Shown: positions 44,758 to 54,976 of the stretch, in pieces
Position numbering within the stretch: the stretch's first letter is position 1
Layout: the number at the start of each line of letters is the position of its first letter
Assembly: GCF_002760665.1 (NCBI RefSeq)
Contig: NZ_PDOB01000006.1
Location: forward strand, 1 to 64,000
Direction: 5' to 3'
From: Massilia psychrophila
GTDB taxonomy: Bacteria > Pseudomonadota > Gammaproteobacteria > Burkholderiales > Burkholderiaceae_D
Length of the DNA stretch: 64,000 bases
Position numbers and translations under genes: made by a program
Notes under the pieces: generated by a model
Told to the model about the DNA's origin: nothing
What the model saw: the letters and a program-made list of their open reading frames with translations, nothing else
The model's database searches: none

Positions 44758-44923
44758 AATGTGGTTTCTCCCTGCGATAGTCTGGACCAGCCCAAAAATC
44801 ATTCTGAACGAAATCAGATACCCACTGCGATCCATCATATCTGGCAACGTGTCCGGCTCTGCTGCCGCTCTTGTGAGCTTGCATAACCATCACATCGGCG
44901 GGCATAAAATTGAACGTAGCCGG
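44738..44923 (-). pseudogene. Relic of the amidase effector C-terminus (61 codons)
   Basis: Translating the minus strand gives 61 residues starting PATFNFMPADVMVMQA and ending EKPHYVVYRY, aligning without gaps to the last 61 residues of the effector at 45523-45903 with about 46 identities. The His (AGHVARYDG) and Asp (WVSDFV) of the presumed catalytic set are retained, but the half with the catalytic Cys is missing. Upstream of codon PATF homology stops abruptly. The fragment has no internal stop. Confidence 0.8.
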
Positions 44924-44963
44924 ACACGCGAGCGCGAGCGCATTGGAGCAGGGCTAGCTCGTC

Positions 44964-45542
44964 TTACCTGGTCGCCGCAGAAAAGTATGGTCGAAACGCG
45001 TCCTGCAATTCCGGCGAAAGGGTGTCGAAGTCGATACGTTGATTTCTTATTTCAATGCGCAGCTTGTCAGGGCCGCCTACCGCGCGAACAAGTCGAGCCG
45101 CCAAGTCCCGGGAAAGCTGCTGAAGGATTGGAAGCGGCACTTCTTCCGTTGGCCCCTCAAAATAAGCATCGGCCGGATCGCCTACGCACTTGTCGCCCGT
45201 TACCAAAATCAGCCCACCGCGAACGGTCGGCACGTACAGCGGCCGACCAGGTTCGGGATAGCGCATCTTTGAATAGCCGCCCACCACGTAGTAAACTGTG
45301 GCAGTGTCGAACGTACTTGCGAAAATCCACCATCGGGCCGTCGATTTCTCGTTGTCGGCAATCTGTTCACACTTTGCGCGCACTTCCTCGGGCAATAGGT
45401 CAAGTTTCACATCAGCATCAAGCCGTAGGCCAAGCAAAGGTTCATTGACATATTTTGGCGGTTGGCGATTGTCACCTGCCGATGCCGCCGTGCAAAGTGC
45501 AAACAGCGCCGTACAGACCAAGCTAGTAACGGTAGACGACAT
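44964..45542 (-). CDS. Putative T6SS periplasmic immunity protein
   Basis: A 192-residue secreted protein: signal peptide MSSTVTSLVCTALFALCTAA with cleavage after ASA, then a soluble domain with conserved RAKCEQIAD and GDKCVGDP cysteines. It starts inside the last 20 bases of the amidase gene, so the pair is translationally coupled. Genes directly after a T6SS amidase usually encode the cognate periplasmic inhibitor. I do not recognise the family from sequence, so the role rests on context, export and the paralogue next door. Confidence 0.65.
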   Translation of the reverse strand: MSSTVTSLVCTALFALCTAASAGDNRQPPKYVNEPLLGLRLDADVKLDLLPEEVRAKCEQIADNEKSTARWWIFASTFDTATVYYVVGGYSKMRYPEPGRPLYVPTVRGGLILVTGDKCVGDPADAYFEGPTEEVPLPILQQLSRDLAARLVRAVGGPDKLRIEIRNQRIDFDTLSPELQDAFRPYFSAATR

Positions 45543-45903
45543 AATGCGGCCTTTCATTTCTGTAATTTCCCCCAGCCCAAAAATCACGCTGGACGAAATC
45601 GGAAATCCATTTTTGCCCGTCATATCCGGCAACGTGACCAGCTTTGCTGCCGCGCATAGGTGCTTGCATTACCATCACATCGCCGGGCATAAAATGGAAC
45701 GTGGCCGGATCATCTACTGTGATTTCGTGGAATCCGAGCCGTAGGAGCGTTGGGCCGTACTGACCGCCAGTGCCCGGAAAAGCGCCTTTCGCTCCTGCAG
45801 CTTGCAAGGCTTGCCGCACGTAGACGCCGCATTGCCCTTTTCCGTATCCCTCCAACGCGTTGGCGCGCAAGTGCTTTGCGAATTTATCGGTATCGACTGG
45901 CAT
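45523..45903 (-). CDS. NlpC/P60-like amidase, putative T6SS effector
   Basis: A 126-residue protein with a papain-like layout: Cys25 in GKGQCGVYVRQALQAAG, His90 in GSKAGHVAGYDG, Asp102 in WISDFVQ. A Gly-Asp turn FMPGDVMVM precedes the His strand, as in CHAP/NlpC proteins, and it ends PHYVVYRY. No signal peptide, consistent with T6SS delivery to the target periplasm, where it would cut peptide cross-links. It starts 8 bp after hcp (site GTGAGGTAGG) and overlaps the immunity gene. Resembles the Tae amidase class but I cannot place the subfamily. Confidence 0.72.
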   Translation of the reverse strand: MPVDTDKFAKHLRANALEGYGKGQCGVYVRQALQAAGAKGAFPGTGGQYGPTLLRLGFHEITVDDPATFHFMPGDVMVMQAPMRGSKAGHVAGYDGQKWISDFVQRDFWAGGNYRNERPHYVVYRY

Positions 45904-45911
45904 GGCCTACC

Positions 45912-46406
45912 TCACGCAATTTTGTTGGATGCCGCATCCCAGCCGCCGACTGTCGAGCCGCCAGTGCCGCCGCCCATCTTCTGTTGCGTATATTTCCACT
46001 TGATTTTGGAGTATTTCAGGTTGACGTTTTCGGACAGGTAGGAATCGGTGCCGCCCAAGTGCGGCTTCACCATGCCGATAAGTACGTTTTCCAATTCGAC
46101 GGAAAAGTACATTACCCGCGTGCCGTTGCCATCGGCGCGAAACAGCTCGATCTTCGCCCTCGGAAGTGTCTTTCCCATCGCGCATGTCTGCAAGAGGATC
46201 GGCGTTGACAGGTCGGTCAGCTTGGAGAACGCTATGTCCGACAGTTCGGCGCGCTCGGCAGTGTGCCCGCCGGCGGTCGAGGCCGTGGCGCTCTTGGGTT
46301 GATGGATGCCCCAGCTGATGCCGGTGACTTCGATCCAGCCAGGATGAGCGGAATCGGCTGATTCGCCCTTGATGCCTTCGATTTGCAGGTATGCGTCAAT
46401 TGCCAT
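45912..46406 (-). CDS. Hcp-family type VI secretion tube protein
   Basis: A 164-residue Hcp protein: MAIDAYLQIEGIKGESADSA, WIEVTGISWGIHQPKS, FSKLTDLSTPILLQTCAMGK and YLSENVNLKYSKIKWKY are typical. Hcp hexamers form the expelled tube and carry small effectors in their lumen. ATG 46406 is the family start and has an ACAGGAT site. No tss structural genes are in the window, so this is an auxiliary Hcp-effector-immunity cassette that depends on a T6SS encoded elsewhere. Confidence 0.92.
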   Translation of the reverse strand: MAIDAYLQIEGIKGESADSAHPGWIEVTGISWGIHQPKSATASTAGGHTAERAELSDIAFSKLTDLSTPILLQTCAMGKTLPRAKIELFRADGNGTRVMYFSVELENVLIGMVKPHLGGTDSYLSENVNLKYSKIKWKYTQQKMGGGTGGSTVGGWDAASNKIA

Positions 46407-46853
46407 TTTTAAATCCTGTTCAGCTTGTGCGGAATAAAAATTGTTGTTCGCCGGAACGGGAAGCGCGTTGACTGGCGACAAGAGAACGGATGGTGTTGGC
46501 TCCTGGCGCTAGTCACGTAGCCTGAATCGTTCATAAAACCGGCAGAGTGGCGTAAGTAATCGATAAAGTAATCGATAAAGTAATCGATAAAATTCTTGGC
46601 ATCGCGATGTTCAGCGCGCAGAAACGCGCCGAACCGGCGCGCGACACTGCCGCGACGGCATGTGAAGTAGAAAAACTTGCGCGGGCCTTGCCAGCGCAGG
46701 CTTATTTGCGTCACGACCCTGGCGCCGGCTCGACCTTGCAGCCGCCTGTGACGCGTGTCAAGCGCGATTGCCCCGGCCGCATTCATGCTGACGATCTCCC
46801 TAAAAAAATGTATATACTGACCACTTTTCTTACAGGAATTCAGCCACCCCATC
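46407..46853. other. Intergenic region between hcp and the lipoprotein gene
   Basis: About 450 bases between divergent genes. The only structure I can support is the 12-bp triple repeat at 46554-46589. I see no clear sigma-54 or sigma-70 promoter for hcp and no gene; a long minus-strand frame crosses it but has no recognisable content. Confidence 0.5.
46554..46589. repeat. Three perfect 12-bp tandem repeats upstream of hcp
   Basis: AAGTAATCGATA occurs three times head to tail with no mismatch, each with the palindrome ATCGAT. The array ends about 148 bp upstream of the hcp start, a plausible place for a regulator that binds repeated sites about one helical turn apart. Confidence 0.85.
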
Positions 46854-47594
46854 ATGAAAATCCAGCGCCTCTACTCCTTACTTATCGCCATTGTTGTCCT
46901 GGTCCTGGCCGCTTGTGGAGGCGGCGGCGGCGGCGTCAAGCTCGGCGCTTTTCCGGCCATCACCAAGACCGAGGGCGACGCCCCCTTTAAACTGACGGCG
47001 CCGTCGTCGGCCAGCCCGGCGGCCTTCGCGTTCACCAGCGGCGATTCCTCGGTGGCGAGCGTGTCGGGCGACATGGTCACCGTTTTGCTTGCGGGCACCA
47101 GCACGATCACTGCTGGCCAGCCGCAGATGGGCAGCTACAACCCGACCTCCACCAGCGCGGTGCTGACCGTGCTGGCGCGGGTGTGCGCGGCGCCGACTGT
47201 GCGCGACAACGGCAAGTGCGTTCAGCCTTGCGCCGCGCCGGCGAAGAGAGAAAATGGTGTGTGCGTGGCGCCAGCGGTTGCCGCCAGCGTTGTGGTGAAG
47301 AGCCCGCTGACGTGGATGCCAGTGACCTTTCCGGCAAGTTATGCCGATGCAAATGCTTTTTGCACGACGTCAGTCATCAACGGTCAGACCGGCTGGCGGC
47401 TTCCGACCGAATTCGACCTTTCTAATTTATATACTTCCGGGTCGATGAACGGGCAGGGATGGAAACTGGACCGTACCTGGACATCCACCAGCGGTTCCGG
47501 CGGTGTCGCCTCGCACGTGGTTGTCAGTCTTGCCAACGGATCATTGAATGATCAGGCGAACGACAATAGCGCCTACGTGGCCTGCGTTCGCTAA
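46854..47594 (+). CDS. Lipoprotein with Ig-like and DUF1566-like domains
   Basis: A 246-residue lipoprotein. The lipobox is VLVLAACGGGGGG, with Cys21 followed by six Gly. A bacterial Ig-like segment (SGDSSVASVSGDMVTVLLAG) follows, then two short Cys-rich repeats (APTVRDNGKCV, APAKRENGVCV). The C-terminal part has the DUF1566/Lcl-type motif NGQTGWRLPTEFDLSNLY. The preceding AGGA is weakly placed. Probably outer-membrane or surface-anchored; function unknown. Confidence 0.75.
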   Translation: MKIQRLYSLLIAIVVLVLAACGGGGGGVKLGAFPAITKTEGDAPFKLTAPSSASPAAFAFTSGDSSVASVSGDMVTVLLAGTSTITAGQPQMGSYNPTSTSAVLTVLARVCAAPTVRDNGKCVQPCAAPAKRENGVCVAPAVAASVVVKSPLTWMPVTFPASYADANAFCTTSVINGQTGWRLPTEFDLSNLYTSGSMNGQGWKLDRTWTSTSGSGGVASHVVVSLANGSLNDQANDNSAYVACVR

Positions 47595-47608
47595 GGAAGG
47601 TTGCAAGT

Positions 47609-47632
47609 GGGTGCGCCTTGGCCGGCGCACCC
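47609..47632. other. Strong hairpin between convergent genes
   Basis: GGGTGCGCC and GGCGCACCC form a perfect 9-bp stem with loop TTGGCC, placed midway between the two convergent stops. It lacks a T-run, so termination would need Rho or be inefficient. Confidence 0.45.
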
Positions 47633-47640
47633 CTGGCTTG

Positions 47641-48630
47641 TTACTCCGGGTGGACCACTTCCAGCACGATTTTGCCGACGTGCGAGCTCGATTCCATCAG
47701 CGTGTGCGCCTGCGCCGCCTGATCGAGCGGGAACGTCTTGTAGATCACCGGCTTGATGACGCCGGACTCGAGCAGCGGCCAGACGTGCTGGCGCAGGTTG
47801 GCGGCAATCTTCGCCTTGAACGACAGCGGGCGCGGGCGTAAGGTCGAGCCGGTCACGGTCAGCCTGCGGATCAGGATCTGTCCCAGCGGCACGGTGGCCT
47901 TGCCGCCGCCGAGCAGGGCGATGAACACCAGCCGGCCGTCATCGGCCAGGCAGCTGATTTCGCGCGGCACATAATCGCCGCCGACCATGTCGAGGATCAC
48001 GTCGACGCCCTTGCCGCCGGTTTCAAGCTTGACGATCTCGACAAAATCCTCTGTCTTGTAGTTGATCGCACGGTCCGCCCCCAGCGCCTCGCAAGCGCGG
48101 CATTTTTCGTCCGAGCCGGCAGTGGCGAACACCTTGTGGCCGAGCGCCTTGGCTAGCTGGATCGCGGTCACGCCAATGCCCGACGAGCCTCCCTGCACCA
48201 GCAGGGTTTCGCCGTCGGCGAGGGCGGCGCGGTCGAACACGTTGCTCCAGACCGTGAAAAACGTTTCCGGCAACGACGCCGCCTCGAGCATGCTCATGCC
48301 CTTGGGCACCGGCAGACACAGCGCCAGCGCCGCGCTGCAGTACTCGGCGTAACCGCCGCCCTGCACCAGCGCGCAGACCCGGTCGCCGATCTTGAACTCG
48401 CTGCCGGCCAGCTCGCCGCCGACGATTTCGCCCGCCACTTCGAGGCCCGGCAGGTCGGACGCGCCCTTCGGAACCGGATAGTTGCCGGTGCGTTGCAGCA
48501 CATCGGGACGGTTGATGCCGGCCGCGTGCACCTTGATCAGCACGTGGCCGGGGTCAGGCACCGGCATCGGCCGCTCGCATGACTGCAGCACGTCCGGCGG
48601 ACCTGGCTGGGTGATCTCAATTGCACGCAT
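47641..48630 (-). CDS. NAD(P)H:quinone oxidoreductase (zeta-crystallin/PIG3 type)
   Basis: A 329-residue medium-chain dehydrogenase without the catalytic zinc ligands. It has AGINRPDVLQRTGNYP near the N-terminus, the nucleotide motif LLVQGGSSGIGVTAIQLAKALG, and GADRAINYKTEDF. It belongs to the PIG3-like subgroup that reduces quinones with NADPH. ATG 48630 has AGGAG eight bases upstream. Monocistronic. Confidence 0.92.
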   Translation of the reverse strand: MRAIEITQPGPPDVLQSCERPMPVPDPGHVLIKVHAAGINRPDVLQRTGNYPVPKGASDLPGLEVAGEIVGGELAGSEFKIGDRVCALVQGGGYAEYCSAALALCLPVPKGMSMLEAASLPETFFTVWSNVFDRAALADGETLLVQGGSSGIGVTAIQLAKALGHKVFATAGSDEKCRACEALGADRAINYKTEDFVEIVKLETGGKGVDVILDMVGGDYVPREISCLADDGRLVFIALLGGGKATVPLGQILIRRLTVTGSTLRPRPLSFKAKIAANLRQHVWPLLESGVIKPVIYKTFPLDQAAQAHTLMESSSHVGKIVLEVVHPE

Positions 48631-48944
48631 CGGGTTTCTCCTGTTTTTCAATTTTTCGATTTTTCAATCAAGCGAAGCATACAAGCCATTGCCGAACTTG
48701 CCCAATCGGCCGATAATGCTTGCCCGTTGCCAAGGTAAATTCGCCGATCCGGCGCGGCGCCATGTGGCATCTTGCTAAACTTGACCGTGGTCAATGAGCC
48801 CAAAGGGACCGCCTCGATATGATCGATCGAGCATCCAAATACTACCCGCGCGCTGCATCGGCATGGCAATTGGGGGCGTTGCGCAAACAAGAACGCCATT
48901 GTCGGGCATAATTATAACAAAGCGATACTTCGGAGAGATATGTT
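48631..48944. other. Divergent intergenic region with a palindrome
   Basis: The 314 bases between the quinone oxidoreductase and frc contain no supported gene. The clearest structure is TTGACC-GT-GGTCAA (48781-48794), a 6-bp inverted repeat that could be an operator. A TATAAC near 48913 might be part of a frc promoter, but no convincing -35 box is paired with it. Confidence 0.4.
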
Positions 48945-50192
48945 ATGAGCAAAGCGTTAGACGGTGTCCGCATCCTCGACTTCACGCACGTGCAGTCGGG
49001 CCCTACCTGTACCCAGCTGCTGGCCTGGTTCGGCGCGGACGTGATCAAGGTAGAGCGGGCAGGCGAGGGTGATGCGACGCGCGCGCAATTGCGCGACATT
49101 CCCGGCGTCGACAGCCTATATTTCACCATGTTGAACCACAACAAGCGCTCGATCACGCTCGACACCAAGAAGGCGGCCGGCAAGGAAGTGCTGGAAACCT
49201 TGATCCGTGATTGCGACGTGCTGGTCGAGAACTTCGCGCCCGGCGCGCTCGACCGCATGGGTTTCAGTTGGGAACGCATCCAGGAACTCAATCCGAAGAT
49301 GATCGTCGCCTCGATCAAGGGCTTCGGTCCGGGTCCTTACGAACACTGCAAGGTGTACGAAAACGTTGCCCAGTGCGCCGGCGGTTCGGCCGCCACCACG
49401 GGATTTGACGACGGCCCGCCGATGGTCACCGGCGCCCAGATCGGTGACAGCGGCAGCGGCCTGCACCTGGCGCTAGGCATCGTCACCGCGCTGTTCCAGC
49501 GTACCATGACGGGCCGCGGCCAGTTGGTCCAGACGTCGATGCAGGACGCCGTGCTCAATCTTTGCCGCGTCAAGCTGCGCGACCAGCAGCGTCTCGAACG
49601 CCACGGCGTGATGGAAGAATATCCGCAGTACCCGAACGGCGAATTCGGCGACTCCGTGCCGCGCGCGGGCAACGCCTCGGGCGGCGGCCAGCCGGGCTGG
49701 ATCCTCAAGTGCAAGGGCTGGGAAACCGACCCCAATGCCTACATTTATTTTGTCTGCCAGGCCCCCGTGTGGAGCGCCATTTGCAAGCTGATCGGGCGCG
49801 AAGAATGGATTTCGGACGCCGACTACGCTACCCCGCGCGCGCGCCTGCCACGCCTGATGGACATCTTTGCCGAGGTCGAGACGTGGACCAAGACGATGAC
49901 GAAATTCGAGGCGATGGACGCGATGAACAAGTACGACATCCCGTGCGGCCCGATCTTGTCGATGAAGGAAATCGCCGAAGAGCCGTCGCTGCGCGCCAGC
50001 GGCACCGTCGTCGAGGTCGACCATCCCGAGCGCGGCAAGTATCTCACCGTCGGCAATCCGATCAAGCTGTCCGACAGCCCGACCAACGTCGAACGCTCGC
50101 CGCTGCTGGGTGAGCATACCGATCAGGTGCTCGAGCAGCTCGGCTACAACGCCGAACAGATTGCCCTGTTGCGGGCCGAGCATGTAATCTGA
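48945..50192 (+). CDS. frc: Formyl-CoA:oxalate CoA-transferase
   Basis: A 415-residue class III CoA-transferase matching Frc along its length: [34 protein letters not shown] and the catalytic Asp in [18 protein letters not shown]. It activates oxalate with CoA from formyl-CoA. Its partner oxalyl-CoA decarboxylase (oxc) is not in this window. Formate dehydrogenase genes follow on the same strand, which would oxidise the released formate. A CGGAGAGAT site precedes ATG 48945. Confidence 0.93.
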   Translation: MSKALDGVRILDFTHVQSGPTCTQLLAWFGADVIKVERAGEGDATRAQLRDIPGVDSLYFTMLNHNKRSITLDTKKAAGKEVLETLIRDCDVLVENFAPGALDRMGFSWERIQELNPKMIVASIKGFGPGPYEHCKVYENVAQCAGGSAATTGFDDGPPMVTGAQIGDSGSGLHLALGIVTALFQRTMTGRGQLVQTSMQDAVLNLCRVKLRDQQRLERHGVMEEYPQYPNGEFGDSVPRAGNASGGGQPGWILKCKGWETDPNAYIYFVCQAPVWSAICKLIGREEWISDADYATPRARLPRLMDIFAEVETWTKTMTKFEAMDAMNKYDIPCGPILSMKEIAEEPSLRASGTVVEVDHPERGKYLTVGNPIKLSDSPTNVERSPLLGEHTDQVLEQLGYNAEQIALLRAEHVI

Positions 50193-50295
50193 TACGGAGC
50201 GCCATTGCAGTGCATTTAATTTTCAACCAACAAGAGGCGGCGCCGATGAAGTGCCGCTTTCCGGCTTATTCATCCAGCCGAGACAGGACCACCCA

Positions 50296-51993
<1,698 letters not shown>

Positions 51994-51999
51994 CACATC

Positions 52000-54843
52000 A
52001 TGAACGCGATTACCCGCAATGAACTGGCACATATCGATGTGCCCACCGTTACTTTCGAACTGAACGGCCGCGAAGTCAGCGGCCGCGCTTCCGAGACCAT
52101 CATCGAGATCGCCGACCGCGAAGGCGTCGAAATCCCGCGCCTGTGCTACAAGGACGGCCTCGACGCCGTCGGCAACTGCCGTTCGTGCATGGTCGAGATC
52201 GGCGGCGAGCGCGTGCTGGCGCCGTCGTGCTGCCGCTTTCCGACCGCTGGCATGAAAGTCACCACCGACAGCGAGCGCGTTGTCAGCGCGCAAAAAATGG
52301 TACTCGAACTGCTGCTGTCGGATATGCCGGAAACCGCCTACACCCGCGACAATGAAGTCGACCAGTGGGCCGCCAAACTGAACGTCGGCCTGCCGCGTTT
52401 CGAGGCGCGCGCGCGCGTGCAGTCGGACTATTCGCATCCGGCGATCAGCGTCAACCTCGACGCCTGCATCCAGTGCACGCGTTGCGTGCGCGCCTGCCGC
52501 GACGAGCAGATGAACGACGTGATCGGCCTGTCGCTGCGCGGTAACGACATGAAGATCGTGTTCGACATGGACGATCCGATGGGCAATTCGACGTGCGTCA
52601 CCTGTGGCGAGTGCGTCCAGGCTTGCCCCACCGGCGCCCTGATGCCGGCGCGCGAAGTGGCGTTGAGCGTGCCCGACAAGAAGGTCGAGTCGCTGTGCCC
52701 ATACTGCGGCGTCGGCTGCCAGCTGACCTACAACGTCAAGGACAACAAGATTCTTTACGTGGAAGGCCGCGACGGCCCCGCCAACCATGGCCGCCTGTGC
52801 GTCAAGGGCCGCTACGGTTTCGACTACGCCCACCACCCGCAGCGCCTGACCGTGCCGCTGATCCGCCGTGCCGATGCGCCCAAGTCTGGCGACATGGCAA
52901 TGGACCCGACGCGCGTGATGGAATTTTTCCGCGAAGCGAGCTGGGAAGAGGCGCTCGACCTGGCCGGTAGCAAATTCGCCCACATCCGCGACACTTACGG
53001 CAAGCGCATGCTGGCCGGCTTCGGCTCGGCCAAAGGCAGCAACGAGGAAGCGTATTTGTTCCAGAAACTGGTTCGCACCGGTTTTGGTAACAACAACGTC
53101 GACCACTGCACCCGGCTGTGCCACGCCTCGTCGGTCGTCGCCCTGTTGGAGGGAATCGGCTCGGGCGCCGTGTCGAACCCGGTGATGGACGTGACCAAGG
53201 CCGAGGTGATCGTCATCATCGGCGCCAACCCGACCGTCAATCACCCGGTGGCCGCCACCTGGATCAAGAACGCGGTCGCCAACGGCAGCAAGCTGGTGGT
53301 GATGGATCCGCGCCGCTCGGAACTGGCGCGCATCTCGCACCGCTTCCTGCAGTTCAAGCCCGACACCGACGTCGCCATGCTCAACGCGATGATGCACGTG
53401 ATCGTCCACGAGAACCTGGTCGACAAAGAGTTTATCGAAAGCCGTACCATCGGCTACGAAGACCTCAAGAAGAACGTCGAAGGCTACAGCCCTGAGCTGA
53501 TGGCGCCGATCTGCGGCATCGACGCCGAAACGCTGCGCTACACGGCGCGCCTGTACGCCACGTCGAAAGCGTCGATTATTTTGTGGGGCATGGGCGTATC
53601 GCAGCACGTGCACGGCACCGACAACGCGCGCTGCCTGATCGCGCTGGCGTTGATGACGGGCCAGATTGGCCGCGACGGCACCGGCCTGCATCCGCTGCGT
53701 GGCCAAAACAACGTCCAGGGCGCCTCCGACGCCGGCCTGATCCCGATGATGTTTCCGGACTACCAGCACGTCACCGACCCGAAGGTCCAGGCCAAATTCG
53801 AAAAAGCCTGGAATGTGCCGGCCGATTCGCTCGACAAGAGCCCGGGCCTGACCGTCGTCGAAGTCATGCACGCGATCAAAAAAGGAGAGGTGCGCGGCAT
53901 GTACGTGATGGGCGAGAACCCGGCAATGTCCGACCCTGACGCCAACCACGCGCGCGATGCGCTCGCTTCGCTCGACATCCTGGTGGTGCAGGATATTTTC
54001 CTGACCGAGACCGCCTACCTGGCCGATGTCATCCTGCCGGCCACCGCCTTCCCTGAAAAAGACGGCACCTTTACCAACACCGACCGGCTGGTGCAGATGG
54101 GCCGCAAGGCGCTCGACGCGCCGGGCCAGGCCAAGCCCGACCTGTGGATCATCCAGCAGCTCGGCCAGCGCCTGGGCCTGGACTGGCAGTACACGCATGT
54201 GTCGCAAGTGTTCGACGAGATGCGCCGTACGATGAACTCCATCGGCGGCATCACGTGGGAGCGCCTCGAGCGCGAACACGCGGTGACCTATCCGTGCACC
54301 AAGGAAGGCGATCCTGGCCAGCCGGTGGTGTTCACCGAGACGTTCCCGCGCGAGTCGGGCAGGGCGAAGTTCGTCCCGGCCGACATCATCCCGGCGGCCG
54401 AGCGTCCCGATCTCGACTACCCGATGGTCTTGATCACCGGCCGCCAGCTCGAACACTGGCACACCGGCAGTATGACGCGCCGCGCGCTGGTGCTCGATGC
54501 GCTCGAACCCGATCCGGTGGCGCTGGTCCATCCGCTCGACCTGGCGGCAATGGGAGGCCAGCCTGGCGACATCATCACGATCGAATCGCGCCGCGGCAAA
54601 GTAGGGCTGTACGCGCGGGCCGACGAGAGTTCGCCGCGCGGGGCCGTGTTCGTCCCGTTCTGCTACTACGAAGCGGCGATTAACCGGCTGACCAACGCCG
54701 CGCTCGACCCGTTCGCCAAGATCCCCGAGTTCAAGTACTGCGCGATCAAGGTCACCCTCGGCGGTGACGCGCCGGTGCAGGGCAGCTACGGTGGCGGCCA
54801 GGTGCTGGCCGCGTCCGACAAGGCGCGCGCCGCGCTGATGTAA
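52000..54843 (+). CDS. Formate dehydrogenase catalytic subunit (Mo/W-bis-MGD)
   Basis: A 947-residue cytoplasmic subunit. The N-terminal NuoG-like [2Fe-2S] domain has CYKDGLDAVGNCRSCMVE, then two ferredoxin-type clusters (CIQCTRCVRAC, CVTCGECVQAC), the CPYCGVGC cluster and the molybdopterin domain. The active-site Cys-His is in HCTRLCHASSV (cysteine, not selenocysteine). With the preceding gene it makes a soluble NAD-reducing formate dehydrogenase. No FdsC/FdhD-type sulfurtransferase or FdsD follows; a terminator does. Confidence 0.95.
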   Translation: MNAITRNELAHIDVPTVTFELNGREVSGRASETIIEIADREGVEIPRLCYKDGLDAVGNCRSCMVEIGGERVLAPSCCRFPTAGMKVTTDSERVVSAQKMVLELLLSDMPETAYTRDNEVDQWAAKLNVGLPRFEARARVQSDYSHPAISVNLDACIQCTRCVRACRDEQMNDVIGLSLRGNDMKIVFDMDDPMGNSTCVTCGECVQACPTGALMPAREVALSVPDKKVESLCPYCGVGCQLTYNVKDNKILYVEGRDGPANHGRLCVKGRYGFDYAHHPQRLTVPLIRRADAPKSGDMAMDPTRVMEFFREASWEEALDLAGSKFAHIRDTYGKRMLAGFGSAKGSNEEAYLFQKLVRTGFGNNNVDHCTRLCHASSVVALLEGIGSGAVSNPVMDVTKAEVIVIIGANPTVNHPVAATWIKNAVANGSKLVVMDPRRSELARISHRFLQFKPDTDVAMLNAMMHVIVHENLVDKEFIESRTIGYEDLKKNVEGYSPELMAPICGIDAETLRYTARLYATSKASIILWGMGVSQHVHGTDNARCLIALALMTGQIGRDGTGLHPLRGQNNVQGASDAGLIPMMFPDYQHVTDPKVQAKFEKAWNVPADSLDKSPGLTVVEVMHAIKKGEVRGMYVMGENPAMSDPDANHARDALASLDILVVQDIFLTETAYLADVILPATAFPEKDGTFTNTDRLVQMGRKALDAPGQAKPDLWIIQQLGQRLGLDWQYTHVSQVFDEMRRTMNSIGGITWERLEREHAVTYPCTKEGDPGQPVVFTETFPRESGRAKFVPADIIPAAERPDLDYPMVLITGRQLEHWHTGSMTRRALVLDALEPDPVALVHPLDLAAMGGQPGDIITIESRRGKVGLYARADESSPRGAVFVPFCYYEAAINRLTNAALDPFAKIPEFKYCAIKVTLGGDAPVQGSYGGGQVLAASDKARAALM

Positions 54844-54881
54844 ATCAGGCGCTGCAAAACAGCGCATAAAAAACGCCTGCC

Positions 54882-54917
54882 AAAAAGTCGCTCCCGTTCG
54901 CGGGGCGGCTTTTTTTT
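54882..54917 (+). terminator. Rho-independent terminator with UUCG tetraloop after the formate dehydrogenase genes
   Basis: AAAAAGTCGCTCCCG and CGGGGCGGCTTTTT pair with one bulge and one wobble around TTCG, then a run of T. It lies 39 bp after the stop codon. Confidence 0.9.
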
Positions 54918-54976
54918 CGCCTGTGGTGTTGCGTTGTATGCAGCCTGGCTTGTTTCAGCAGTTGGATTTGGACCAC

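Noticed and set aside
45039-45272. Plus-strand frame within the immunity gene
   Set aside because: Antisense to the signal-peptide protein, no start context or homology.
46409-46855. Minus-strand frame of 148 codons upstream of hcp
   Set aside because: Contains the translated tandem repeat (DYFIDYFIDYF), no domain, and overlaps the real hcp start region.
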